The notes under the pieces were generated by a model. It made no database searches. It saw nothing but the letters and a program-made list of their open reading frames with translations, and was not told the DNA's origin. A DNA stretch of 11,601 bases. Source: Clostridiales bacterium (lineage in GTDB: Bacteria; Bacillota; Clostridia; Oscillospirales; Acutalibacteraceae). Position numbers and translations under genes: made by a program. This document shows, piece by piece, positions 1 to 7,249 of the stretch (its first letter is position 1; every line of letters begins with the position of its first letter). The stretch is from contig JAJQGZ010000118.1 of the NCBI GenBank assembly GCA_021200075.1, positions 1 to 11,601 on the forward strand, read 5' to 3'.

Positions 1-1725
1 CCTCGTTGGGTCAGGGTCTTTAACCTTTTGCGATTTTGAACTCGGGAATTTCTTTGATGTGGAAATCTGAATTTCATAGCCTGTAACCTGTTTAGTCTGC
101 TTTTTCCGCTTGATAACAACTTCGTCGGAATAAGTTTTTATACTTATGAGTTTTGTGGCTTTGGGCTTGACTGTAAAATACAGAGTTTTTGTTCCGCTGT
201 AATTCCCTTTGAATTTTACGGTAACCTTGTACTTGCCGACATTTTTCCGACCCTTTGCATAAGTGACTGTATAACTGTCGGAGGAAATCTTTTTCTTATC
301 GGTTATTGTAAAGGTCTTTGTCTTTACTTTAGATGAAGGGAATTTCTTAGATGTGGAAACCTGAAGCTCATACCCGGTCATTTGCTTGGACTGCTTTTTC
401 CACTGAACCGTAAATTTGTTTTTGCCTACGGTGAGCTTTGTGATTTTCGTTCCCTTTGGTTTGATTGTGATTTTAAGGGTTTTTGTGCCGGAATAATTAC
501 CACTGAATGTAACAGTCACCGTTGCTGTGCCGGGCTTTTTGTTGTTTTTATACTTAGCGATATAATACTCGGACGAAACCACATTGCCGTTTGCATCCGT
601 AACGGTTACGGCAGGCTTTATCTTTTTGCCGGTGTAAACATAAGAAGTTTTTTTCGAGAGAAACAGAGTCGATTTTTGATATAACAACATTGTACTTTCA
701 ACGACTGTTCCGCACGCCGTGCAATATTTTACTTCCTTATACGAACCGTTCTTGTCGGCAGTTGCGGCAACAAGATTTTCTATTACCGCTTTGCCGGCTG
801 TATGACCTGGTGCAGAAATTGCTACAGTATAAGAAGAACCGCATCTTGAACAAATATATGTATTTGAACCGTTTACGGTGCAGGTGGCAGCCACAGTCTT
901 TGAAACGTCAATCTGATAATTGTGACCGTGGCAGAAATCGCTTCGGTTTTTTGTTGCACCGCATACTGTACAGGTATATGTCTTTACACCTGCCGTTGTG
1001 CAGGTTGCCGCAGTCGTCACAACTCCACTATCGTATGTGTGACCGGTAGCCGGTACTGTAACTGTTTCTCTGCTGATTTCAGTATTACATACTGAACAAT
1101 ATATAACGGTATCATATGAACCGTTTGCTGTACAAGTAGCAGAAACTTCGTTTTCTTTTACAGCTTCACCGTTAGTATGACCAAGAGCATCAGTATAATC
1201 GGCTTGATATGTTTCTCCGCATACAGAACAAGTATATTCTGTATATCCTTGAATTGTACAAGTTGGTGGAACTACTGTACCTGCAATATTTTCATCTTTT
1301 GTATGACCTGTAGCAGAAATAACTTCGGTCTTAGTCTCACCGCAAGTAGTACAGGTGTAAGTCATTTCACCGTCATTTGTGCAATCAGCTGCGGTAGTAA
1401 CTTCTCCGTCGTTCCAAGTATGACCTGTAGCAGCTACAGTCTTTGACTCACGGCTGATTTCAGCTCCGCAAGTTGAACAGTATACAACTTCGTCATAAGA
1501 ACCGTCAGTTGTGCAAGTAGCGGCGACTTCGTTTTCCTTTACAGCAGTAGCCGCAATATGTCCTGTGGCTGAAACTGTATCATCTACATATATATATCCG
1601 CATCTTGAACATGTGTAAACCGTATATCCGTCTTCAGTACAGGTAGGTTCTATTATTTCAGTTATATAATCGTGTTCACAACTTTCAAATGAAACAAAGG
1701 TTCTTTTGTATGTTTCGGCATATGT
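1..1725 (-). CDS. C-terminal part: CxxC repeats and two Fn3/Ig-like repeats (no start, 3' partial)
   Basis: This is the open continuation after the TAA with no start or ribosome binding site of its own, so it would not be made unless the stop is passed. It contains about seven units of roughly 45-60 residues built as C-T-x-x-G-x-Y-x-x-x-x-Y-C-S-x-C-G, a polar stretch, then ATGHT. Examples are YTCSRCGYIY, VVYCSTCGAEISRES, YTCTTCGETKTE, YTCSVCGETY, VIYCSVCNTEISRET, YTCTVCGATKN and YICSRCGSSYT. The paired CxxC motifs suggest small metal-binding or disulphide knuckles. From about 660 downwards it turns into two basic beta-rich repeats (GNYSGTKTL, W/RKKQxKQxTGYE, STSKKFPSSK), Fn3/Ig-like and common at the C-termini of Ruminococcus cell-surface proteins. 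No anchor is visible because the end is cut. Confidence 0.8.
47..640 (-). repeat. Two tandem 294-bp (98-residue) Fn3/Ig-like units
   Basis: Matching DNA stretches recur 294 bp apart, for example AATTTCTTTGATGTGGAAA at 47-65 and AATTTCTTAGATGTGGAAA at 341-359. At protein level NYSGTKTL and QxTGYEx(Q) then STSKKFPSSK recur with 98-residue spacing. A further unit may lie outside the window. Confidence 0.75.
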
Positions 1726-1728
1726 TTA
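1726..1728 (-). other. In-frame TAA at the end of the LRR block
   Basis: Codon 293. The frame upstream (GYADSTA) and downstream (TYAETYKRTFVSFE) form one familiar LRR_5 ending. One change from GAA or CAA would make it. The frame then stays open to the window edge, 575 codons. Confidence 0.85.
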
Positions 1729-2604
1729 AGCGGTTGAATCGGCATAACCACAAATTGTTGCTTTACAAATTGTTGCTTTACTGTATATTGTACTGCTTGA
1801 ATCATATATTTCACAATCGGAATTTAAAATTGTTATGCTTGTTAAACTTGTGCAGTTAGAAAATGCATTTTTCCCTATGCTTATCACGCTATCTGGAATT
1901 GTTATACTTGTTAAATTAGTACAGTTGTAAAATGCATATTCACCTATGCTTGTCACGCCATTTGAAATAACAGCAGATGAAACTGCGCCTCGCCATGGAG
2001 CTGATCTTGAATTAGAAAGTCCATAGTCAGCCATATCTCCGCTTCCACTTATAGTTAATTCTCCGGTTGTATGGTTAAGTAACCAAATAAGTGTCTCGTC
2101 TGTATTACAATAACCATACTCATAAGTTTCTCTGCTTATCTCATAACCGCATACCGTACAATATACTACTTCTTCATAAGTCTCATTCTCAGTGTCCTCT
2201 TTTTCTTTAACAGCTTCGCCGGCAGTATGACCTGTAGCAACAACAGTTACTGTCTCTCTGCTGATTTCAGCACCGCATACTGAGCAGTATACAACTGTGT
2301 CATAAGAGCCTGCTTCTGTGCAAGTAGCAGGAACTTCGTTCTCGATTACAGTTTCGCCTGCCATACAATCTTCAGTTGTCTGATAGCCGTCGCTCTGATC
2401 GCAATCCTCAGATACGCAGGTGTAGGTATGGGTACCATCACCGTTTCCGACTGCTTCAGCATCTGTGAAGTCGTGAGTATGCTCGGTTTCTGTACTTTCT
2501 TCCGTCCCTGTACTTTCATCTTCCGCATAAGCGGTGAGGTTGAGAGTTGCTGTCATACTAAACAGCATTGTGAGCGCCAAAAACAGGCTTATAATCTTTT
2601 TCAT
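1726..2604 (-). CDS. N-terminal part: signal peptide, CxxC repeats, BspA-like LRR
   Basis: This begins with a classic signal peptide (MKKIISLFLALTMLFSM, cleavage likely after AYA near residue 27). An acidic Glu/Thr linker follows, then repeat units with paired cysteines: YTCVSEDCDQ, VVYCSVCGAEISRETVT and ATGHTAGEAVKE, and VVYCTVCGYEISRET. From TGELTISGSGDMADYG it turns into a BspA-type leucine-rich region: AVISNGVTSIGEYAFYNCTN, LTSITIPDSVISIGKNAFSN, then CTSLTSITILN. LRR_5/BspA repeats mediate protein-protein contacts on the outside of many gut and oral bacteria. As written it ends after 292 residues at TAA, which would leave a short secreted LRR protein without its later repeats. Binding partner unknown. 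Confidence 0.9.
   Translation of the reverse strand: MKKIISLFLALTMLFSMTATLNLTAYAEDESTGTEESTETEHTHDFTDAEAVGNGDGTHTYTCVSEDCDQSDGYQTTEDCMAGETVIENEVPATCTEAGSYDTVVYCSVCGAEISRETVTVVATGHTAGEAVKEKEDTENETYEEVVYCTVCGYEISRETYEYGYCNTDETLIWLLNHTTGELTISGSGDMADYGLSNSRSAPWRGAVSSAVISNGVTSIGEYAFYNCTNLTSITIPDSVISIGKNAFSNCTSLTSITILNSDCEIYDSSSTIYSKATICKATICGYADSTA
1751..1780. repeat. Perfect 15-bp tandem duplication in the LRR gene
   Basis: CAAATTGTTGCTTTA is present twice, at 1751-1765 and 1766-1780. It encodes KATIC twice (SKATICKATICGY), keeps the frame and sits 23 nt from the internal TAA. Related LRR_5 proteins normally have one such stretch before GY, so this looks like a slippage duplication. Confidence 0.9.
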
Positions 2605-2612
2605 TTTAAAAA

Positions 2613-2620
2613 TCCTCCTT
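2613..2620 (-). promoter_or_regulatory. Ribosome binding site of the LRR/repeat surface protein
   Basis: AAGGAGGA lies 8 nt before the ATG at 2602-2604, just after the pseudokinase stop. The short spacing indicates the two genes share a transcript. Confidence 0.85.
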
Positions 2621-2622
2621 TA

Positions 2623-4386
2623 TTATCTAAAGTCTGCGCCGTCCATACCGTCGCCGCTTTGGGCTGCGGTGGTACTTTGTTTCCCGGTTGTGTTCACAGA
2701 GCCGCCGCTTGAACCGCCCGAGTTTCCGCCGGAGTTGCTGTAGTTCCTCTGTGTAGTTGCTCTTTGTGTGGTAGTGGTGGTTGTAGTGGTTGTGGGAGTG
2801 CTTGCGACCGTGAGAGTGACGGTATCGGACTTATCAAACATACTGTCCTGACCGACCGACTGCTTCAAGACCGTTCCCTGGGAAGCCTTGTAGGTTTCCT
2901 CGCTTGTTATCGTAACATTCTCCACGCCGTATTTTTTGAGAATTTCCTTTGCCGATTCCTGCTGTATTCCGGTAACATCGGGCATAAGAATCCAGTCGCA
3001 ATCCTCAATATCGTCGTTAATATCGTTATTGTTTTGCTTAACAATGACAAATTCGATTGTCTTGTCCTTATCAGCCACACTGTCAAGCTCCGTGCCTACT
3101 TCAACGGACTGACTGATAATATCGTCGCTTTGCAGACTGTCGTCATCGGTCGTTTGCCTGGTGACTGTAATTTCCCAGCCGGTATCTTTCAGGGTTTCAT
3201 ACGCTTCATAATAGCTGTGACCTGTAAAGTCCGACATAGTGTTGTCTTCCTTAATGTCATAACCGACAAGGGCATTGTTGTCCGCACTGTTATTGACAAT
3301 TGCAAACACGGCGACGCCAGCGCCTATCACTATCAGCACACAGAGAATGATGATAAAAATTGTCTTTTTCGACATTTTACCGCTGTCAACCTTGCGTTTT
3401 GGCTCGACAGCCCTTTCAATCGGCTGTGAGGAAGTAAGCTCGTCGAGGAAATCACGGCAGCTCTGCGTCCTGTACGCACGGTCGACATTGAGCGCATTCA
3501 TCAATGCGGTTTGAACGTTGAACGGCATTTGAACACCAAGCTCCATAGGAGTTTTAATCTCGTCCTCATCGTAGCGTTCGATAGACGGAGGGGGTGCGAT
3601 ACCTGTAAGCGCATAATACATAACAGCCGCCAAAGAGTAAACATCGGCTGACGGAGTTGCCCGGGTGTCGCTGTGATAAAGCTCCTCGGCGGAGAAGCCG
3701 GGCTTCATCATAAGGCTTAAATCCTTATTTGTAATTACACTTTGAAATCTTGATGCACCGAAGCTCGACAGCCTTGCCTCGCCTGTTCGGCTCATAATAA
3801 TATTATCGGGAGCTATGATATAGTTGATAATATTATTTTCGTGAATCAGTGCCATTGAATTGATAAGCGGCGACATAATCTCCAGCACATCCGTCCACGG
3901 CATACCGCCGTCCGAAATTACACGGTCAAGCGAGGTGCCGTCTACAAACTCACTGACAAGGTATGCGGTGGAATTTTCAATAAACGCATCCCTGAAACGG
4001 ACTATGCCGGGCAAATCGCCCGATATGGTGCATAGACTCTCCGCCTCGCTTAAAAAGGCTTTCAGCCCCGTTTCGTACTGTTCGAACTTATCGCCGTCAT
4101 AAGCGCTGACTTCCGTCTCCATATGCGAACGATATGCCAATGCTTTGGGAAAATACTCCTTGATAACGACCTTGATACCGTCCTGATAATCCCATGCCAA
4201 ATAGGTTATTTCGAAATCGCTGCTACCCAAAGAAACTCCGGCAGCGTAGCGTGAATTGAGAATCGTCTCCACCGGCAGGCACATCGGTTCCCTTTGCCCC
4301 TGCACAGAGGAATATCCGCAGTAGGGACAGGCTATTTGGGTATCGTCATATTCGCTCATACAGCTCATACATCTGACTTTTCCCAT
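2623..4386 (-). CDS. Zinc-ribbon pseudokinase with two PASTA-like domains
   Basis: The only uninterrupted gene in the window, 587 residues. Zinc ribbon Cys6, Cys9, Cys20, Cys23; kinase fold about 47-320; membrane helix about 341-363; PASTA-like domains about 384-450 and 468-528; Thr run, then a Ser/Gly/Asn-rich tail. The fold keeps Lys76 (VVIKEYF) and Asn195 of the catalytic loop, but the catalytic HRD is Asn188-Tyr189-Ile190 and the DFG Asp is Ser208 (SSFG). The Gly loop is GSSDFE and the APE region is FSAEELY. Without both aspartates it should not transfer phosphate. Its ectodomain is about 76% identical over 103 aligned residues (counted by eye) to the active neighbour, so it arose by duplication. 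It may act as a decoy, scaffold or allosteric partner. HRD differs at all three codons, so this is old divergence, not a single mutation. TAA stop, 18 nt before the next gene. Confidence 0.92.
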   Translation of the reverse strand: MGKVRCMSCMSEYDDTQIACPYCGYSSVQGQREPMCLPVETILNSRYAAGVSLGSSDFEITYLAWDYQDGIKVVIKEYFPKALAYRSHMETEVSAYDGDKFEQYETGLKAFLSEAESLCTISGDLPGIVRFRDAFIENSTAYLVSEFVDGTSLDRVISDGGMPWTDVLEIMSPLINSMALIHENNIINYIIAPDNIIMSRTGEARLSSFGASRFQSVITNKDLSLMMKPGFSAEELYHSDTRATPSADVYSLAAVMYYALTGIAPPPSIERYDEDEIKTPMELGVQMPFNVQTALMNALNVDRAYRTQSCRDFLDELTSSQPIERAVEPKRKVDSGKMSKKTIFIIILCVLIVIGAGVAVFAIVNNSADNNALVGYDIKEDNTMSDFTGHSYYEAYETLKDTGWEITVTRQTTDDDSLQSDDIISQSVEVGTELDSVADKDKTIEFVIVKQNNNDINDDIEDCDWILMPDVTGIQQESAKEILKKYGVENVTITSEETYKASQGTVLKQSVGQDSMFDKSDTVTLTVASTPTTTTTTTTTQRATTQRNYSNSGGNSGGSSGGSVNTTGKQSTTAAQSGDGMDGADFR

Positions 4387-4390
4387 ATCT

Positions 4391-4398
4391 ACCTCCTC
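4391..4398 (-). promoter_or_regulatory. Ribosome binding site of the pseudokinase gene
   Basis: GAGGAGGT lies 4 nt before the ATG at 4384-4386, and the first residues MGKVRCMSC begin the zinc ribbon, which agrees with this start. Confidence 0.75.
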
Positions 4399-4431
4399 AA
4401 ATATAATTAAATAGTTTTTTGCTTGCTTTTT

Positions 4432-5205
4432 TCAAAAATCAACATCAAACCCATTGGAAGCTGCTGTGGTTGTTTTTTTCTTTGCAGTGGTGGTTTTGTA
4501 ATCGACATTATATTCGTCGCTGCTCTTTGTTGTTGATTTTTTAGTGGTTGCTTTCTGTGTGGTGGTTGTTGTTGCTTTTTTGGTAGTTGTTGTTGCTCTT
4601 TTGGTAGTGGTTGTTGTAGTGGTCGTTGTGGTTGGAGTAACGGCAACCGTGAGTGCGACGGTATCTGCTTTTGCAAATATACTGTCCTGCTCGACCGACT
4701 GCTTCATAACCGTACCCTCGGAATATTTATTCGATTCCTTGGTTTTTATCTCAACATTTTCCACACCGTATCCGGCAAGAGCTTGTGTTGCCTCGTCCTG
4801 CTGTTTCCCGGTGACATCCGGCATAAGAACCCAGTCACATTCCTCGATGTCTTCATTAATATCATCGTCATTCTGCTCAACAATTACAAGTTCAATAACC
4901 TTATCCTCATCGGCAACGCTGTCAAGCTCTGTACCTGTTTCAACAGACTGACTGATAATATTGTCGCTGTGCAGGCTTTCGTCATCGCTTGCTTGTCTTG
5001 TAATTGTGATTTGCCAACCGGTATCTTTCAGAGTTTCGTATGCTTCATAGTAGCTATGACCCGAAAAATCCGGCATAGCATTGGAATCATTAACATCATA
5101 TCCGACAAGAGCGTCGTTGTTAGTTCCCTGAGATGAAACGGTGGTGGCAACTCCTATAATAGCCGCCAACGCAACAATAACACATACTATTATAATAAGT
5201 ATCAT
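4432..5205 (-). CDS. Membrane helix, two PASTA-like domains and Thr/Lys tail of the PASTA kinase
   Basis: This is the extracellular half of the preceding kinase, not a separate gene. The ATG at 5203-5205 arises inside the frameshift and has no ribosome binding site. A hydrophobic helix (ILIIIVCVIVALAAIIGVA) is followed by the first PASTA-like domain (from MPDFSGHSYYEAYETL to VIELVIVEQ), an acidic linker with Cys-Asp-Trp, and a second one (MPDVTGKQQDEATQALAGYG to VALTVAV). The PASTA signature of a Pro-Asp-Val/Phe-x-Gly start and a small helix is clear. PASTA domains bind muropeptides or peptidoglycan in PrkC/PknB. After TP comes a run of ten Thr, then Thr/Lys-rich blocks (KRATTTTKKATTTTTQKATT) and an acidic end. 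Such tails may cross or bind the cell wall and could be O-glycosylated; this is inferred. The stop is TGA. Confidence 0.8.
   Translation of the reverse strand: MILIIIVCVIVALAAIIGVATTVSSQGTNNDALVGYDVNDSNAMPDFSGHSYYEAYETLKDTGWQITITRQASDDESLHSDNIISQSVETGTELDSVADEDKVIELVIVEQNDDDINEDIEECDWVLMPDVTGKQQDEATQALAGYGVENVEIKTKESNKYSEGTVMKQSVEQDSIFAKADTVALTVAVTPTTTTTTTTTTKRATTTTKKATTTTTQKATTKKSTTKSSDEYNVDYKTTTAKKKTTTAASNGFDVDF
4556..4640 (-). repeat. Low-complexity ACN (threonine) tract
   Basis: Codons are almost all ACA/ACC/ACT (Thr), broken by Lys, Ala, Arg and Gln codons, in the tail of the PASTA kinase. A shorter run of nine Thr codons lies at the same place in the pseudokinase gene around 2770-2800. 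On the plus strand it reads as a spurious poly-Val frame. Confidence 0.8.
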
Positions 5206-6220
5206 CTTTTTTGCTGATAACGGGCGGTGGTACAGACTCTTCTAAAGCAGGCAAAGCATCCTCCAGCGCTTCAGCGAATTCACCCATGGTCTGATAACGA
5301 TCCTCTATTTGAACGCTGAGCGCTTTCATCAGCACCGCTTCAACATTGCTGTCAATTTCGACACCCATAGCTGATGGCGGAATAATCTCGTCCTTTTGCA
5401 GTCTCTTGACGCTTTCAGGCGGAATTTTGCCGGTTATCATATGATAAATAACCGCCGCCATTGCGTAAACATCCGTCCACGCACCCTGGTTGCCGTGGGT
5501 GGAATACTGTTCCTGCGGAGCATATCCGGGCTTTAACAAAACGAAAATGCTGTGTTCGCCCTCAAGCGATGTTGAATGCCTTGCCGTACCGAAGTCGATA
5601 AGCCTTGCTCCGGTTTCTGTTTTTATGATATTATCAGGAGCAATGTCCCTGTGGACTACTCCCTGATTATGGATAGTATCGAGCACTTTCATAGACGGTA
5701 CAAGCAGATTTATAATATCCCGATACGGCATTACTTCGCTTGTTTTGAGAATATCCGAAAGCTTGGTACCCGAAACAAATTCCATAACAATATAAGCAGT
5801 ATTATTCTCTATAAATGTATCATAGATATGAACTATACCGTCGTTCTTGTTAAGCTGGGCAAGAGTGTGAGCTTCCTTTACAAAGCTGTTAAGCCCCATT
5901 TCGTACTGATATGATTTTTCCGAATCGTCATACGGAACAGCATCCTTTGATGTAGACGACCTTGTGGCAAAATCCGTAGGCAAATATTCCTTTACGGCAA
6001 TCTTTTTTGCAAGCACGGAATCCCACGCAACATATGTTATTGCAAAGCTGCCGCTGCCGATTGTCTTGCCGATTGTGTACTTACCCTCAAGCTCGGTGCC
6101 GGGGTCAAGATGAAAAAGCTTTTTCTTACCTGTATTCTGGTCATATCCGCAATGCGGACAAATGGTGCTTATGCCGTAATCAAATACCTCCATACAGCCC
6201 AAACATTGGCAATATGCCAT
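5120..6220 (-). CDS. Active zinc-ribbon Ser/Thr kinase domain (PknB/PrkC-like)
   Basis: This is the cytoplasmic half of the PASTA receptor kinase. Residues from the ATG at 6220: zinc ribbon CLGC at 6-9 and CPHC at 21-24; glycine loop IGSGSFAITY; ATP-binding Lys77 in IAVKEYL; helix-C Glu in VKEAHTL; catalytic loop HRDIAPDN (Asp192, Asn197); DFG 209-211; APQEQY in the activation segment; TDVYAMAAVIYHMITG. Every catalytic residue of an active kinase is present, the most canonical set of the three kinases here. After residue ~338 (VPPPVISKK) the frame goes wrong and the final DDTYYNSMCYC and onward is not homologous to the sister protein. Likely substrates are threonines on the neighbouring kinases or on the FHA-ABC transporter; this is inferred from the shared operon. 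Confidence 0.9.
   Translation of the reverse strand: MAYCQCLGCMEVFDYGISTICPHCGYDQNTGKKKLFHLDPGTELEGKYTIGKTIGSGSFAITYVAWDSVLAKKIAVKEYLPTDFATRSSTSKDAVPYDDSEKSYQYEMGLNSFVKEAHTLAQLNKNDGIVHIYDTFIENNTAYIVMEFVSGTKLSDILKTSEVMPYRDIINLLVPSMKVLDTIHNQGVVHRDIAPDNIIKTETGARLIDFGTARHSTSLEGEHSIFVLLKPGYAPQEQYSTHGNQGAWTDVYAMAAVIYHMITGKIPPESVKRLQKDEIIPPSAMGVEIDSNVEAVLMKALSVQIEDRYQTMGEFAEALEDALPALEESVPPPVISKKDDTYYNSMCYCCVGGYYRSCHHRFISGN
5207..5212 (-). other. Frameshift at a six-A run before the membrane helix
   Basis: The minus strand reads AGC AAAAAA GATG. Five A would give SKKM and the hydrophobic helix; six A gives KKDDTYY. Reaching the helix needs a +1 shift or loss of one A. Runs of A are prone to replication, transcription and sequencing slippage. 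Confidence 0.85.
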
Positions 6221-6227
6221 AATCAAT

Positions 6228-6235
6228 CCCTCCTT
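6228..6235 (-). promoter_or_regulatory. Ribosome binding site fixing the start of the PASTA kinase
   Basis: AAGGAGGG lies 7 nt before the ATG at 6218-6220. It selects the start MAYCQCLGC rather than the in-frame ATG 24 nt upstream, which would put the ribosome binding site inside the coding region. Confidence 0.85.
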
Positions 6236-6265
6236 GTCACACAAATTATTGATTTATCCGTCGGC

Positions 6266-7147
6266 TTATCCAAGCTCAAGCTTGCTGAATTTTTTGCCTT
6301 TTTCGGCACCTTTGGAAATTATTATTGATTTATCATATATATCACTGTAGCTTGATGTGTAAGTAACAGCTTCGTTAGCGGAGCTTAAAACAGATGTAAA
6401 TGCACCCTGCACTTCAAAGCTATCGCTGTTGATATATTCCAAAAGCATCGGCATATAGCCGGTCAGCTCCGTATAAAGCTGCTGAGTGGTTGACACATTG
6501 AGCATATAGTACAGGAAAAGCATTGAAGCCTTATGCTTGTCGGAATCCTCGGTATCGGAAATGCTCCATACCTCCGGGAAAATATAATTATTATTTGCGC
6601 CGGGTAGCGGTATTACGGAAAATGCGATATCGCACCTGTCGGCAATTTCCGAATATTCAGAAATATAGCCTGCATAATAAGTCTTTTTTGATGATGCGCA
6701 GAAAGTTTTGTATGCATCGTCCTGCGCCGTGGAATATATTTGCGAAAGCTCGTCGGAGTTACTTTCCGTATAGCCGTAGGAATAAGCAATATCCAAAACC
6801 GCATTAGGATTGGTGAGCAAAGCGTTACTTTCGCTTGCAAACAGCTTTGAAAAGCTTGAAGCGCTCACATCATCCGAACCGTCCTTGACATACAAAACCG
6901 GTATATCATACGAAACGGCAAATTTGCCCTGCTCCTCAAGAGCGGATTTCATTACATCAAAAGCGACTGTATACTTTGAATCATCGTCGTCGTTTTTCGC
7001 ATCAATCTGGTTATAAAGCGTTTTAAGCGAATCGCTTGAAGAGCTTGCAACAGAGAACGAATAAGCGTCGTCGGTATCTGCATTTATTCCGGCATAATCC
7101 GTTATATAAACATCGGGTTTTTCGTCGGCACTCGCAGATTCAAGCAC
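6266..7147 (-). CDS. Extracellular solute-binding protein domain (type 1) of the SBP-kinase
   Basis: This region is in the same frame as the kinase and open from 7246. The GTG at 7145-7147 is an internal codon with no ribosome binding site and no signal peptide follows, so this is not an independent secreted protein. Family wording typical of family-1 (sugar/peptide) solute-binding proteins: ITVWY just before the TGA, KPDVYITDYAGIN, YDIPVLYVKDG, NPNAVLDIAYSYGYTES, FSVIPLPGANNNYIFPEVWS, then an ordered helical C-terminus (KHKASMLFLYYML, TELTGYMPML). There are many Ser/Asp residues, as expected for an exposed domain. No ABC importer genes lie next to it, and the domain is tethered to a kinase, so a sensory role in ligand detection is more likely than uptake. 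The ligand cannot be read from the sequence. It ends in TAA at 6266-6268. Confidence 0.8.
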   Translation of the reverse strand: MLESASADEKPDVYITDYAGINADTDDAYSFSVASSSSDSLKTLYNQIDAKNDDDDSKYTVAFDVMKSALEEQGKFAVSYDIPVLYVKDGSDDVSASSFSKLFASESNALLTNPNAVLDIAYSYGYTESNSDELSQIYSTAQDDAYKTFCASSKKTYYAGYISEYSEIADRCDIAFSVIPLPGANNNYIFPEVWSISDTEDSDKHKASMLFLYYMLNVSTTQQLYTELTGYMPMLLEYINSDSFEVQGAFTSVLSSANEAVTYTSSYSDIYDKSIIISKGAEKGKKFSKLELG

Positions 7148-7246
7148 CTGTTCGTATTCGTCGGGATCATGCTCCTTGATATTGATCGTTACAACTCCGG
7201 CTTCCTGCTTTTCGGTATATGTAATAAAGCGTTCTGCAATATATTT

Positions 7247-7249
7247 TCA
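7247..7249 (-). other. In-frame TGA between membrane helix and solute-binding domain
   Basis: Codon 390 of the SBP-kinase, between NGELGQEGD and KYIAERF. The frame then stays open for another 326 codons. No GC-rich SECIS-like hairpin follows the TGA, so selenocysteine is not supported. A protein ending here would be a membrane kinase lacking its sensor. Confidence 0.8.

Larger units (their letters stand above)
1..2604 (-). pseudogene. Secreted CxxC-repeat / LRR / Fn3-like surface protein, whole gene, internal TAA, 3' partial
   Basis: A single frame runs from the ATG at 2602-2604 to the left edge of the window (at least 868 codons) with only one stop, TAA at codon 293 (1726-1728). The C-terminus lies outside. 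Layout: signal peptide 1-28; Glu/Thr-rich linker; CxxC repeats 43-160; BspA-type LRR region about 167-300; TAA; seven more CxxC repeats about 309-650; two Fn3/Ig-like repeats of 98 residues from about 655. Across the stop, STA-stop-TYAETYKRTFVSFE matches the common ending of LRR_5 blocks (GYxxSTAxTYAxxY), where the stop position is usually Glu or Gln. The stop is therefore a nonsense change. It is the last visible operon gene and is probably displayed on or released from the surface. Confidence 0.85.
4432..6220 (-). pseudogene. Zinc-ribbon Ser/Thr kinase with two PASTA-like domains and Thr/Lys-rich tail, whole gene, frameshifted
   Basis: This is a reconstructed receptor kinase of about 595 residues. 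Layout: zinc ribbon (Cys6, Cys9, Cys21, Cys24), kinase about 47-325, Pro-rich linker, one membrane helix, two PASTA-like domains separated by an acidic linker, and a long Thr/Lys-rich tail. The frame breaks at a run of six A on the minus strand (5207-5212). With five A it reads VISKKMILIIIVCVIV, which lines up with MSKKTIFIIILCVLIV in the sister gene downstream. The lesion is therefore one extra A. It sits immediately before the membrane helix, so the product as written is a soluble kinase with a 28-residue foreign tail. The gene is 45 nt from each neighbour. Confidence 0.85.

Noticed and set aside
382..1446. Several small plus-strand frames in the left end
   Set aside because: The minus strand is continuously open here and encodes clear CxxC and Fn3-like repeats in one frame.
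2428..4102. Plus-strand open frames opposite the pseudokinase and LRR genes (for example 2764-3429)
   Set aside because: They mirror strong minus-strand coding regions, have odd composition and no ribosome binding site or family resemblance.
4544..4951. Plus-strand frame rich in Val that looks like a membrane helix
   Set aside because: It is the reverse complement of the threonine tract of the PASTA kinase tail.
6266..7147. Independent secreted solute-binding lipoprotein gene
   Set aside because: No signal peptide, lipobox or ribosome binding site; the first strand of the domain lies upstream of the TGA in the kinase frame.
7247..7249. TGA as selenocysteine, or reassigned to Trp
   Set aside because: No SECIS-like stem-loop follows the TGA, and TGA also serves as the natural stop of the FHA-ATPase (10409-10411) and of the PASTA kinase (4432-4434).
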